Below are positions 50,272 through 59,462 of a stretch of DNA of 64,000 bases, in pieces. Every line of letters starts with the position of its first letter. The first letter of the stretch is position 1. Origin of the DNA: Rhynchopus sp. YZ270_cl-10. Taxonomy: Eukaryota; Euglenozoa; Diplonemea; Diplonemida; Diplonemidae. Under the pieces are notes generated by a model. It saw only the letters and a list, made by a program, of their open reading frames with translations. It made no database searches and was not told where the DNA came from. The stretch spans positions 620,001-684,000 of the forward strand of contig OZ037881.1 of NCBI GenBank assembly GCA_964035575.1, written 5' to 3'. The position numbers and the translations under genes were made by a program.

Positions 50272-53200
50272 AACTTCACAACAACGCAGAACAAGCAGAC
50301 ACACGACAGGGTGAAGAAAACGTATGTGCACCCCGAAACATCGGGTAACGTACACAAACACTTCCTCCAGAAAAGATGGGCCTGAAGAGCAGGAATAATA
50401 TCATTTCCCCTGTCGTGCAGTCTGCAACTGCGAAACTCTCTAGATCTCAGCAAGACACGTCCAGGTCAGCTCAAAGCCGTCCTGCACCACGCTCGAGTCG
50501 GAACTGAAGTACACCAAAGCACCACCAGCCACGTCCATGCTTGTCGGTGTGCTGGTCCCCTGGTAGGTGGCTGCCGCATCCGCACCCACAGGCACGCTGT
50601 ACACATACACCTTGTCGTAGCCAGACTCCGTCGAGAACGACACCCACGTCAGACGCACGTTTCCATCGCACTCCAAGTGCCAGCACTTGTTCTCGCTGTT
50701 CGCGTACGATGTTGCAGGCGGTGCCGGGTGCTGAAGAGTGCCAGGTGTCAAGGTCTCGCCGTGTCCTGCACAGTACGAAGGGAACTCAAATGCAGGGGGT
50801 GTTGGCGGCACTGCAACAGCACACTCGTACCCAAGTGCGAATCCTTTGCCAAACACGTACGGGTCAGAGGAGAAGCGCACAAGCACGTCACCGGTGTGTG
50901 TCGACACTGACGGTGTCGTAGTTCCAGAGTGCTGGGACACCTGAACGAAGTCTCCGTTTGCGTTGCGGTCGCTGACGTACACGTAGTCGTAGTCAACCTC
51001 AGTGTCAAAACGCACCCAGGTCAGCGTCACCTGCTCATTGCAAGAAATCAGCCAGCACCACTCCTCGTTCGACTGGTAGTCATCACCGAACACAGCAGGG
51101 TGTTGGAAGTCCCCAATCAGGTCCGTCTCTGTGATCTCATTGGCACACACAGCCGGGAACGATGACGGAGGAGAAGGGGTCGGCACAGGGGTGACAGGTG
51201 GTGACGGGGTGGGTGCTGGTGTCACTGGCGGGGATGGTGTCACAGCAGCACACCTGTACCCAAGTGCGAATCCTTTGCCAAACACGTACGGGTCAGAGGA
51301 GAAGCGCACAAGCACGTCACCGGTGTGTGTCGACACTGACGGTGTCGTCGTTCCAGAGTGCTGGGACACCTGAACGAAGTCTCCGTTTGCGTTGCGGTCG
51401 CTCACGTACACGTAGTCGTAGTCAACCTCAGTGTCAAAATGCACCCAGGTCAGTGTCACCTGCTCATTGCAGGGAATCAGCCAGCACCACTCCTCGTTCG
51501 ACTTGTAGTCATCACCGAACACAGCAGGGTGTTGGAAGTCCCCAACCAGGTCCGTCTCTGTGATCTCAGTTGCGCACACAGCCGGGAACGATGACGGAGG
51601 AGAAGGGGTCGGCACAGGGGTGACAGGTGGTGACGGGGTGGGTGCTGGTGTCACTGGCGGGGATGGTGTCACAGCAGCACACTTGTAGTCAACAGCAAAC
51701 CCATTCGCCACCACGCTCGAGTCCGAGGAGAAACGCACAAGCACATCGCCACTGTATGTCTGGCTTGCAGGTGCCGCAGACCCAGAGTGTTGGGACACCT
51801 CAACGAAGTCTCCGTTCATGTCGCGTGTGTACACGTACACGTAGTCGTAGTCAGCTTCAGTGTTGAAGCGCACCCAGGTCAGCGTCACCTGCTCATTGCA
51901 AGGAAGCATCCAGCACCACTCCTCGTTCGACTTGTAGTCATCACCGAACACAGCAGGGTGTTGGAAGTCCCCAATCAGGTCCGTCTCTGTGTTCTCAACA
52001 GCACAGAACGCCGGGAAGGGCAGGGTCGGTGCAGGCACAGGTGTCGGCACAGGCTCGGGTGTGGGCACAGCGTCCTCGCAGATGTACTCAATCGCAAACC
52101 CGTCGCCCGACACAGAGTCGTCTGAGGAGAAACGCACCAACACGTACCCAGGCAGCTGGCTGCCTGCAGGCACAGTTGTACCTGTGTGCGCAGCCGCCTC
52201 CACGTACGATCCAGACTCAAGTGTGTACAGACGCACGAAGTCGTGGTCCTCCTGTGTGCTCATGCTCAGCCAGTTCAAGGACACGTGCTTGTTGCACTGG
52301 ATCATGAAGCAGAACTCCTCGTTGGTCTTGTAGCCACTAAGTCCGTGGACCACGTTACCAACCCTCAGGTCATACAGGTATGAGTCCTGGCAGAAGGTAG
52401 GGAACGCCACAGGTGCAAAGGTCTCTGGCACTGGTGTCGGTGCAATGGTCGGCTCTGCTGTGGGTTCTGCTGTTGGTGGTGCAGGAGTCGGGACGTATGT
52501 CTGGGGTGCTGGTGTGGCTGTCGGCGAGTCTGTCGTCTGGCACGTCCACGTCAGAGTGTAGCCCTTGTACGGGTTCGGGGGACAGCTGCCTGGGCAGAAG
52601 GGGCCTCCGGCAGACACAAAACGCACAAGCACGTTGCCCCACACAGACACGGGTGCAGGCAGGGTCTGTCCGTAGTAGACGCCAATCACAACCTCGTTCC
52701 CTTCGCTGTCGTAGCTGTACAGTGTCACGGCGTTGTCAGCATTCTCAGTGTCCAGCAGCGTGAAGGTCACTTCCAGCGTACCCCCGCACATCAGCTTCCT
52801 GCAGTCCTTCTCTCCACGGTAGTGTCCACCGTCACCCTCAGGGCGGTCAACGGTGCCTGCCTCCTCGTACTCCACGTACTGAGCACACTGTTCTGGCATC
52901 GGTGTCGGCATCGGTGTGGGGCGCGGTGTGGGTCTCGGTGTTGCTGGCGGCGACTCTGTCTCCGGGTGCTGCGGGGACTCGAAGTCGGTGCAGTGCATGT
53001 CGAAGTTGTCGAGCCACCCGTGGCCAGTCGCCCTCACGGTGTCAAAGCCTGTGGTGCATGCCGGGTTGAACGAGGTTGTGAACTCCTGAACTCCGTCAAT
53101 CGACACAACAGCAGTCATCGTGTTGAAGTCGAATGCAACATCAAAGTGGTAGAACTGGTCCGGCACAATTGTCCACGACGTCGTTGAAACAATGCCTGTC

Positions 53201-54777
53201 GAGGGGTTGGAAGCAGACCACACGTACGGTGCAGGGGAGTCCCTGCTGCCTGTCGCGTGCCCAGACACTTCAAAGCACTGCGTTGATGCCGCCTGGAACG
53301 GCTCCACAGAGAAGCTCACTCCACTGAACCCACCCAGGTCAGTGTTGAACTTGGCAAGGTCGAAGGAAACACGTGTCGGCCTGCTCAGCGACCACAGCGG
53401 AAGGATTGCATCATCACCCGACACACCCAGGAAGTCGGGGTGGCCCATGCGCAGCGACGACCCTGTGGCACCCACCTTGTGTGTTGCGTCCAACTCGCAG
53501 GAGTAGCCGTGTGCCCAGTCGCCAACGTTTGCGTCAAAGGAGTTCACAACGTTGCTTGGGCAGTCCGCATCACCCTCGCACTCAGGTCCACCAAAGCCCC
53601 CGGCACATGCACATGGCTGCATCACATCGCCTGTGCACGTGCCACGTCCGCTGCACACGAAAGGGTCGTTGGCCTCCTTTCCGAAGCACACTGTGTTCGT
53701 TGTTGCCACACGCACGTACGCGTAGCACGTCTTCAGCGGCACACCACCAACACTCACCGTCATCGCCAGTGCGTGGGTCTCACCTGCCTCTGCTGCAGAC
53801 GGTGTGTACGTGATCAGCGAGTGTGCCCCACCGTTCACAAACTTCCTCGCGCTGTTGTCCTTGTACTCGTACACCACGTTCGCACTCTCGGGAAGTGTGC
53901 TGGCGTCGTAGCTCACAGTGAGTTCAACATCCGGGTTCTCTTCGGGCATGTAGTTCGACGCAAACGTAACAAGGAACGGCTTGTCTTGCGGGATCACGTG
54001 TGTCACCTCTGTGTCGATCGAGGCCATGCACGTCGGCTCTGTGTACTGCTTGCTGCACTTGTTGTACATGAAGTCGAGTGCTGCCACGTCTCCTTCACTC
54101 AGTCCTCCGATGGTTCCGATCAAACGGAAGGGTGCGGTGATGCTGATCTGCCCGGTTGCAATCTGGAAGGCCCACATCGCGTAGTGCATGATCCCACGGT
54201 AGTCGTACTTCCCCAGGTCACGACCATTGTACATCTTTGTGAACTGGCTCAACTTAGCCGCCTGAATCGCATCTGTGTTCACACTAATAAAGTCATCACG
54301 GTCACGTCTCTTCTGCTCGTGGTCAAGCCCAACGTTGTGTCCGATCTCGTGAACAGCTGCCCTTTCGCCACAGTTCGGTGCAAGGGAAATTCTGTTCCTC
54401 CCGCTCTGCGGACCGATGGGTGCGGTACACCCATTTCCAGACCAGAAGTCGATGTACATTGGCTTGGCCTCGCACTCCGCCAGACTCGCGCATGCCACGA
54501 AGCGCAGGCACGTCTTCTCCTCAAAGTGCCGGATTGCGTACAGAATGCGTGCGTCCCCCTGGCTGATAGGCGCCTGACCATCGTGCGATTCTGTGGATGT
54601 GATCCACCACGGGATCAGCTCACCGACAGGCCACAGCTGCTTCGGCCCGTCCAGGCTCGACGCAGCCAGCACATCACCTTCACGGCCAAGTCCTGACACG
54701 TCTGCAACCTGCAGCAGCAACACTGTACTCAGCAGCGTTTTCATTGTCATGTTTGTATCGTGATATCTGTGTATTGA
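50272..54777. repeat. Segmental tandem duplication, right unit
   Basis: Second unit of the tandem duplication, 432 bp longer in its coding part owing to one extra CUB-plus-linker unit. Confidence 0.9.
50440..54750 (-). CDS. Secreted astacin metalloprotease with six CUB domains
   Basis: A 1436-aa paralogue of the protein at 44623-48501, with the same signal peptide, HEIGHNVGLDHE zinc site, EGF-like and laminin-G-like parts. It has six CUB units starting near 620, 781, 912, 1056, 1200 and 1326. The extra one (144 residues with linker) is a near copy of its neighbour: FPAVCATEITETDLVGD and FPAVCANEITETDLIGD. The two units share DYVYVSDRNANGDF, while other details are mosaic between CUB units, which fits unequal crossing-over or gene conversion. 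Differences from the first gene are few and scattered (for example PMPEQCAQY for LRPEQCAEY). Both frames are open over more than 4 kb, so both are probably active genes. Confidence 0.9.
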   Translation of the reverse strand: MTMKTLLSTVLLLQVADVSGLGREGDVLAASSLDGPKQLWPVGELIPWWITSTESHDGQAPISQGDARILYAIRHFEEKTCLRFVACASLAECEAKPMYIDFWSGNGCTAPIGPQSGRNRISLAPNCGERAAVHEIGHNVGLDHEQKRRDRDDFISVNTDAIQAAKLSQFTKMYNGRDLGKYDYRGIMHYAMWAFQIATGQISITAPFRLIGTIGGLSEGDVAALDFMYNKCSKQYTEPTCMASIDTEVTHVIPQDKPFLVTFASNYMPEENPDVELTVSYDASTLPESANVVYEYKDNSARKFVNGGAHSLITYTPSAAEAGETHALAMTVSVGGVPLKTCYAYVRVATTNTVCFGKEANDPFVCSGRGTCTGDVMQPCACAGGFGGPECEGDADCPSNVVNSFDANVGDWAHGYSCELDATHKVGATGSSLRMGHPDFLGVSGDDAILPLWSLSRPTRVSFDLAKFNTDLGGFSGVSFSVEPFQAASTQCFEVSGHATGSRDSPAPYVWSASNPSTGIVSTTSWTIVPDQFYHFDVAFDFNTMTAVVSIDGVQEFTTSFNPACTTGFDTVRATGHGWLDNFDMHCTDFESPQHPETESPPATPRPTPRPTPMPTPMPEQCAQYVEYEEAGTVDRPEGDGGHYRGEKDCRKLMCGGTLEVTFTLLDTENADNAVTLYSYDSEGNEVVIGVYYGQTLPAPVSVWGNVLVRFVSAGGPFCPGSCPPNPYKGYTLTWTCQTTDSPTATPAPQTYVPTPAPPTAEPTAEPTIAPTPVPETFAPVAFPTFCQDSYLYDLRVGNVVHGLSGYKTNEEFCFMIQCNKHVSLNWLSMSTQEDHDFVRLYTLESGSYVEAAAHTGTTVPAGSQLPGYVLVRFSSDDSVSGDGFAIEYICEDAVPTPEPVPTPVPAPTLPFPAFCAVENTETDLIGDFQHPAVFGDDYKSNEEWCWMLPCNEQVTLTWVRFNTEADYDYVYVYTRDMNGDFVEVSQHSGSAAPASQTYSGDVLVRFSSDSSVVANGFAVDYKCAAVTPSPPVTPAPTPSPPVTPVPTPSPPSSFPAVCATEITETDLVGDFQHPAVFGDDYKSNEEWCWLIPCNEQVTLTWVHFDTEVDYDYVYVSDRNANGDFVQVSQHSGTTTPSVSTHTGDVLVRFSSDPYVFGKGFALGYRCAAVTPSPPVTPAPTPSPPVTPVPTPSPPSSFPAVCANEITETDLIGDFQHPAVFGDDYQSNEEWCWLISCNEQVTLTWVRFDTEVDYDYVYVSDRNANGDFVQVSQHSGTTTPSVSTHTGDVLVRFSSDPYVFGKGFALGYECAVAVPPTPPAFEFPSYCAGHGETLTPGTLQHPAPPATSYANSENKCWHLECDGNVRLTWVSFSTESGYDKVYVYSVPVGADAAATYQGTSTPTSMDVAGGALVYFSSDSSVVQDGFELTWTCLAEI

Positions 54778-55170
54778 AGGTGGTTTTAGATTACATAGTG
54801 TGGAGAAGGGTCCGATGAGATGCTACCAATTAAATGAAAGCATAGGAAGGGACGACGCCGAAGACAGACGACATGAAGGACTGGCCCGGTGCACTTCACA
54901 TTTGGTAATTGCCTAGCTCCTTGATGAGGCTTTCTGCCCACTTCGATACATGCTTATTAACAACTCTCTTTTCACCCGGCAACAACAGTAACATGGCCTA
55001 ACCTGACCTTCGTACAAAAATACTACAACAAACACCCCCCCTTCTTTATTACTGAAAATGCTACTCTAAGAGAAAAGACAATGTTTTTTTTTTGTGTACA
55101 AATACAACGAACTTGGTTCCTATACAACACAAATACCCCCTGAAGCCCTGCAGCCCTCTCTACCCCACGA
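54778..55170. other. Spacer, nothing recognised
   Basis: Short intergenic stretch between the second astacin-CUB gene and the next gene's stop codon. Confidence 0.5.
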
Positions 55171-56838
55171 TCAATACGTCGGCGGCGGCCCTGTCATCTT
55201 CACTGGCCCCACCGAAGCTGGCTTTATCGCTGGGGATGGGGATCTGCCTGAACGGCTTTGGTGCCGCCTTTTGCTGCTACTCCTACGCCGCCTTGGCGAC
55301 CTCGGGGGCTGTGCTGCAGGGAGTGTTTGGACTGGGGGTGGCCCCTTTGCTCCTCCTAGCCCGCCACGACCTGGTGGAGACACAACAGCAACAGACGCCC
55401 TCGGAGAACGAATTGAATTGGACGGTGTTCTGTCCGTTCTGGACGATGCTCTGCCTCGATTGCTGTCGCGCAGTTCATCCCGCCCACGCGCTCTCCCACT
55501 CCCCACTCCACGCGGACTGCTGAACGTCGCCATCGGCGTCTCCGTGAACGTTGCATCCCAATACTTCTCCTGCCCCTCCCTCTCCGGCAGTCTCTGCATT
55601 GGCGAGACGCCTCTCCCCGAGCGCAGCCTCGAATCCTTCGAAGTAACGCTAGGAGACCCACTCCGCCCCCTCTGACGATATGATTCAGGAGAAGGGCGGT
55701 TTCGTGGAGGACTGACAGGAGACTTAAGCGCTCTCGGTGGTGGCGATGTAGGCCGTTCTGGACGCCCCTCCACCACCACCTCAATGCGCGTAGGATTGCT
55801 CGGTGTACCACGAATGCCGTAGTACCCTGGCGTCTCAGTCTGGCGCAGCTCTCGTTCCCCGTGGAGGAGGACCAACGACGCACCTTGGGGTACAGTATCG
55901 CAGCCACGCATTCCCTTCGCTTGGAAAATGTTTTTCAGCCGCGAGCCTCGCGCCATCTTGACGTTTACTGTCTTTAATGTGTCCGGACGGAGTACACGGA
56001 GATATACATTGTCTCCTTCTGGTGATGCAGCAGTCTTCAAAGCTACTGGAGAGCGTGGTGGGGATCGAGGTGGGGATCTAGGTGGGGAGCGTTCTGTGCG
56101 TTGCAACAGCAGAGGTGGAGGGAGACCTTTTCCTGAGGGTGTCGTTTTTACGGTGCCTTGGCGTGGTGGCGGCGGCGGTGGTTGTGGTTGCGGATGTGCT
56201 GCCATCAGCTCCCTCTCCCTCTCCTTCTCCCTCTCTCTCTCCCTATTCTGCAAAACACTAACCTGCAACTTCAATGCCTCAATTTCCCGATCCCGGTTGT
56301 CAACAGGACGTGCTGGCTCCCTCTGTTCTTCTACGAAGCCCAGGCGTTCCGAAATTTTGTGCGGAGTGCCTTGTTGTATTGGGGAACGCTTCGGAGGAGC
56401 AGGAGGAGAAACGCGAGAACGGATAGGTGATGCTACAGGACGGCCTTTGAGGAATGTGGTGTGGTCCACGTTTTTGACGGAAATGTCTTTGTTGTATTGC
56501 CAGCGTGACACATTAGCATGAAATTCCATCCAATACGCCATTTTATGCGGTGCAGTGCCATGGTGTACGTGAAGACTACCATTTCCCGCAGCAATGCAGG
56601 CTTCGCTCGCATGCGAGCTGCGTGCACCACCATCCGTCACAGCCCAGGCACCAAAATTATCACTAAAGATAACACAGTCATTCGGTTTGTACCAAGCAGG
56701 CAGGCCGCGGACATCGGTTCCACGTTTATACACTCCCTCTAAAACTGTCCAATTTGGCGCGACTACTTCAAGCGCATTGGGAACAACCCTCAGTTCAACC
56801 CTTCTCTCAGGAGAAACTCCGCGCTGTGGGTTCATCAC
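55171..56838 (-). CDS. Pro/Arg/Ser-rich protein, unknown function
   Basis: A 555-aa protein of no recognised family. Residues about 25-130 form a globular, Trp- and Tyr-rich segment (APNWTVLEGVYKRGTDV, PAWYKPNDCVIFSDNF, KMAYWMEFHANVSRW). Residues about 175-212 are a charged helix with EREREKERERE. A proline-rich stretch with PPRSPPRSPPRSP follows. A second globular part (about 270-355: VYLRVLRPDTLKTVNVKMA..LVLLHGEREL) has the look of a ubiquitin-like or RA-type fold, but this is a guess. The C-terminus (360-555) is Arg/Ser/Pro-rich like RS domains of splicing factors, ending with RSPRRRRSSSKRRHQSRSGRSPSP. No signal peptide or TM segment. A nuclear or RNA-processing role is inferred only from the RS composition. 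Confidence 0.75.
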   Translation of the reverse strand: MMNPQRGVSPERRVELRVVPNALEVVAPNWTVLEGVYKRGTDVRGLPAWYKPNDCVIFSDNFGAWAVTDGGARSSHASEACIAAGNGSLHVHHGTAPHKMAYWMEFHANVSRWQYNKDISVKNVDHTTFLKGRPVASPIRSRVSPPAPPKRSPIQQGTPHKISERLGFVEEQREPARPVDNRDREIEALKLQVSVLQNREREREKERERELMAAHPQPQPPPPPPRQGTVKTTPSGKGLPPPLLLQRTERSPPRSPPRSPPRSPVALKTAASPEGDNVYLRVLRPDTLKTVNVKMARGSRLKNIFQAKGMRGCDTVPQGASLVLLHGERELRQTETPGYYGIRGTPSNPTRIEVVVEGRPERPTSPPPRALKSPVSPPRNRPSPESYRQRGRSGSPSVTSKDSRLRSGRGVSPMQRLPEREGQEKYWDATFTETPMATFSSPRGVGSGRARGRDELRDSNRGRASSRTDRTPSNSIRSPRASVAVVSPPGRGGLGGAKGPPPVQTLPAAQPPRSPRRRRSSSKRRHQSRSGRSPSPAIKPASVGPVKMTGPPPTY

Positions 56839-57675
56839 ATTAAGAGAAAGATAGAGAAAATAAGAGGGTATATGTGATAAGGGATACGGCCTGTATTGGG
56901 GTGAGTGTTTGAGTGGAGAATGGATTGGTGAGGGAGGGAGGGAGGGAGGGGGAATTTGTGGATGGGGAAATGAGAATAAGAACTTTTTTTTTGGTTTTTA
57001 AAATACTCTGAAAGAACCATGGTAAGATAAAAAAAAGAAGAGGGGAAGGTTTTTGTTATTTTTTTTTGTGGAAAGAAAAGTTTTAAAAAAATGACATTGG
57101 AAGTTCGATAAATGGCCCCAATGTTTGGTGTTTTTTTGAATTTGACTTTGTCAAAGAAGGTAGCACCGCCAAATGGAAGGAGGCGGACGTCGCTCGAGAA
57201 AAAAAGAGAAAAAAAAGTTATCTCTATTATCTCGGTTCATGATGGTATTTTTCATGGCGTATTTTTTCCGAATATGGCTAAACCATGAAGCGGCGAGAAT
57301 AACTCAAATATGTTCTTTTCTTAGAAGAAGTGAAGGTGCAGTTGGGATGCAAAACAACACCCTTTATTTTCAAAAGAAAGAAGGGGAAAAAATAAAGAGA
57401 CACTATTTGAAAAGATGAATGCACCTACGTACACCACCTTTCAAAAGATGATTAAGATATTCTTTTCAATCGAAAGATGGAAGTTTTGTCCACCAGCGTC
57501 GTCTCCTCTTTTTGTCTTTATTAACACCTTTCAAAAGAGAAATGTTGACGGAATATGTCTCGTGTACTTACATATCTTAGAAATGTCCATCCTCACAGAA
57601 TTAAAACCGTTGAAAGCACTCTCAAGACAGATGTTGGTATACATTGGAAAATCGTGTACATTCAGGGTAGGTATA
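56839..57675. other. Intergenic AT-rich DNA
   Basis: No gene is seen. A GGGA-rich tract lies at 56930-56950 upstream of the RS-rich gene. Confidence 0.5.
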
Positions 57676-58422
57676 GGGAACGGAAAAGGTGCGGCACCTT
57701 TTCCGTTAAATTCGGATTTTTTTTTTTTTTTTGGGGGGATTTTTTTTGGGTCCCCCCAAAGAAAAAAATCCCAGTAACGGGGGTCTCTCCTACACTCAGC
57801 TCACAACAGAATTTTTTGCTACCCAAAATCTCAATTTCCCATACAAAAATGCTCGCATTCAGAAGGAAAGCGCTCGCGAAACCCGAGGGGGCTCAAGGGC
57901 ACACCGTGGGAGAACTCGACTCATTTGGTCAAACGCCGAAGGAAAAGGAAGCATGCAGCGAAGCGAAAGCAAAAAAGTAGCGTACCGTGCGCCTGCGGCG
58001 CAAGATTGCAACTCACCCTTTCCCATGACATAGTTTGTCAGTAAAAATGTGCAATTTTAAGTGATTTTTTTTGAAATGTTGCGTACCGTGGCTTCGCCAG
58101 AAACTTTCGTATTTAGCAAAATACGGAAGCAAAATTTACGGAAAATGACGATAATTACCAACGAAAGTGCTATTTTATGCCAACATTTTAGAAATGTTGC
58201 GTACCGTGGCTTCGCCACGAACCTTTGGGTGCCATGAGCGTCGTTTCTTTTTGTAAATGTACTGAGGTTACTGATAAGCGCACGATTCTTTCGTGCCACC
58301 CATTCTTGGATGGGTAGCATCGTTGTCGTTGGAGTAATCATTTTTTGAGGCTGTTGTGGGGTGGTACATTTTCCGCGCGCAGCGCGGAAATTTTTTTTTT
58401 TGCAGCACCTTTTCCGTTTCCG
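57676..58422. mobile_element. Possible non-autonomous inverted-repeat element
   Basis: GGAACGGAAAAGGTGCGGC at the left is matched inverted by GCAGCACCTTTTCCG at the right. The left end also forms a near-perfect 27-bp palindrome (57680-57706). Inside are two copies of GTTGCGTACCGTGGCTTCGCC (58079 and 58196) and a related GTACCGTGCGCCTGCGG at 57983. A GCGCGCAGCGCGG hairpin is next to the right end. No coding capacity. Confidence 0.4.
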
Positions 58423-58481
58423 TTTTTTTTATTTGGACCTAGAACCCTGGTACATTACAACATGCGCTATTTTTTCTTTTC

Positions 58482-58553
58482 TGATAAATTGTTGGAGTAG
58501 TGTAGTTGCCTCGGTAGTGTTGCCACAGTTTGTGCAAATCTCCACTGTTTTTT
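58482..58553 (+). repeat. Family-3 Pol III-like hairpin repeat, longest copy
   Basis: GATAAATTGTTGGAGTAG, TGTAGTTGCC, then TGTGCAAATCTCCACTG and a T run. TAGTGTAGTTG fits the A box. GTGCAAATCTCC is one base from a B-box-like GTTCAAATC. Confidence 0.55.
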
Positions 58554-59040
58554 CTTTCTTTCCCACTGTAACCTACCGAGGCGTGCCGCTGACTACACGG
58601 TAGTTTTTTTTGGTCGCCGCGCCACTGGTAGTACTGTCTTTTGCTTAGTTATGTTGGAACACTACATAGCGGGGTTCCACACTGCGACTGGGCAGGCACT
58701 GCTTTTTTTTTGTGTCAAATCCTCAACTTTAAAACCATGACAATGTGCCTTCAAAACAAATATCCATCCCTTCCCAATGTCGTCCCTGTCTATGAGAGGT
58801 ACCGAAGCAATCACCTTCTTGCCTGCAACTACTTGAACCGCACGTTGCGAACCATTAGCGCAACACAACGTACCCCAAAAAAAAAGAGGAGAAAAAAAAA
58901 ACACCCACAGAAATATACCTAACGAATGACAAATGAAAATTGAAAAAAAAGGATGCAAAATTTCCACGCCAAATAAAATACTTGATTTTCAAATGCACAT
59001 CCACACGGTGCAGTCTGTCCTGGAAATGTCGGACCCTTTT
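58554..59040. other. Spacer, nothing recognised
   Basis: AT-rich sequence with no gene or repeat that I can support. Confidence 0.45.
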
Positions 59041-59162
59041 GTCGGAGTCCGAGGGGGTCCGACAGTCGGACCCCCTGAGTCCGACAGTCGGACTCAGGGG
59101 TCCGACTGTCGGACTCACAGTCGGACCCCTGAGTCCGACTGCCGGACCCTGGGGTCCGACAG
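59041..59162. repeat. Clustered inverted GTCCGAC/GTCGGAC repeats
   Basis: About nine alternating copies of GAGTCCGACAGTCGGAC-like words in both directions within 120 bp. It can form several alternative hairpins. A short (AGGTACCC)n-like stretch follows at 59170-59230. Confidence 0.8.
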
Positions 59163-59416
59163 GCACACCCAGGTGCCCAGGTACCCAGGTACCCAGATAC
59201 CCAGGTCCAGGTCCAGGAACAGGTACCCAGGAACAGGAAAAAAGTCGTGAAAGAGCAACCACAGCTCCACATGACAAACACAAAAGTGTCCAGTCACGTG
59301 GGGCATTCATGCACTGAGGAGATAATGATCCAACAATTTACAAGAAAGATTACTTAACCTACTGCTGGAAGTTGCCAGGTCGTAGTAACACACAAAGTGT
59401 GCCTCCGTTCGGGAAG

Positions 59417-59462
59417 ACCGGATATTCTAGAGACCAAAAAGGCCTCAAGAATATCTTCCGGT
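59417..59462. ncRNA. Long hairpin, possible structured RNA
   Basis: ACCGG, ATATTCT and GAGACC pair with GGCCTC, AGAATAT and CCGGT around an AAAAA loop, with one 3-nt bulge and one mismatch. Just upstream, ACACACAAAGTGTG followed by GTTCG resembles the small hairpin of module A. No family is recognised. Confidence 0.3.

Noticed and set aside
47011-54696. Plus-strand ORFs of 418-442 codons opposite the astacin-CUB genes
   Set aside because: They repeat in both duplicated units simply because the genes do; composition is that of a shadow frame.
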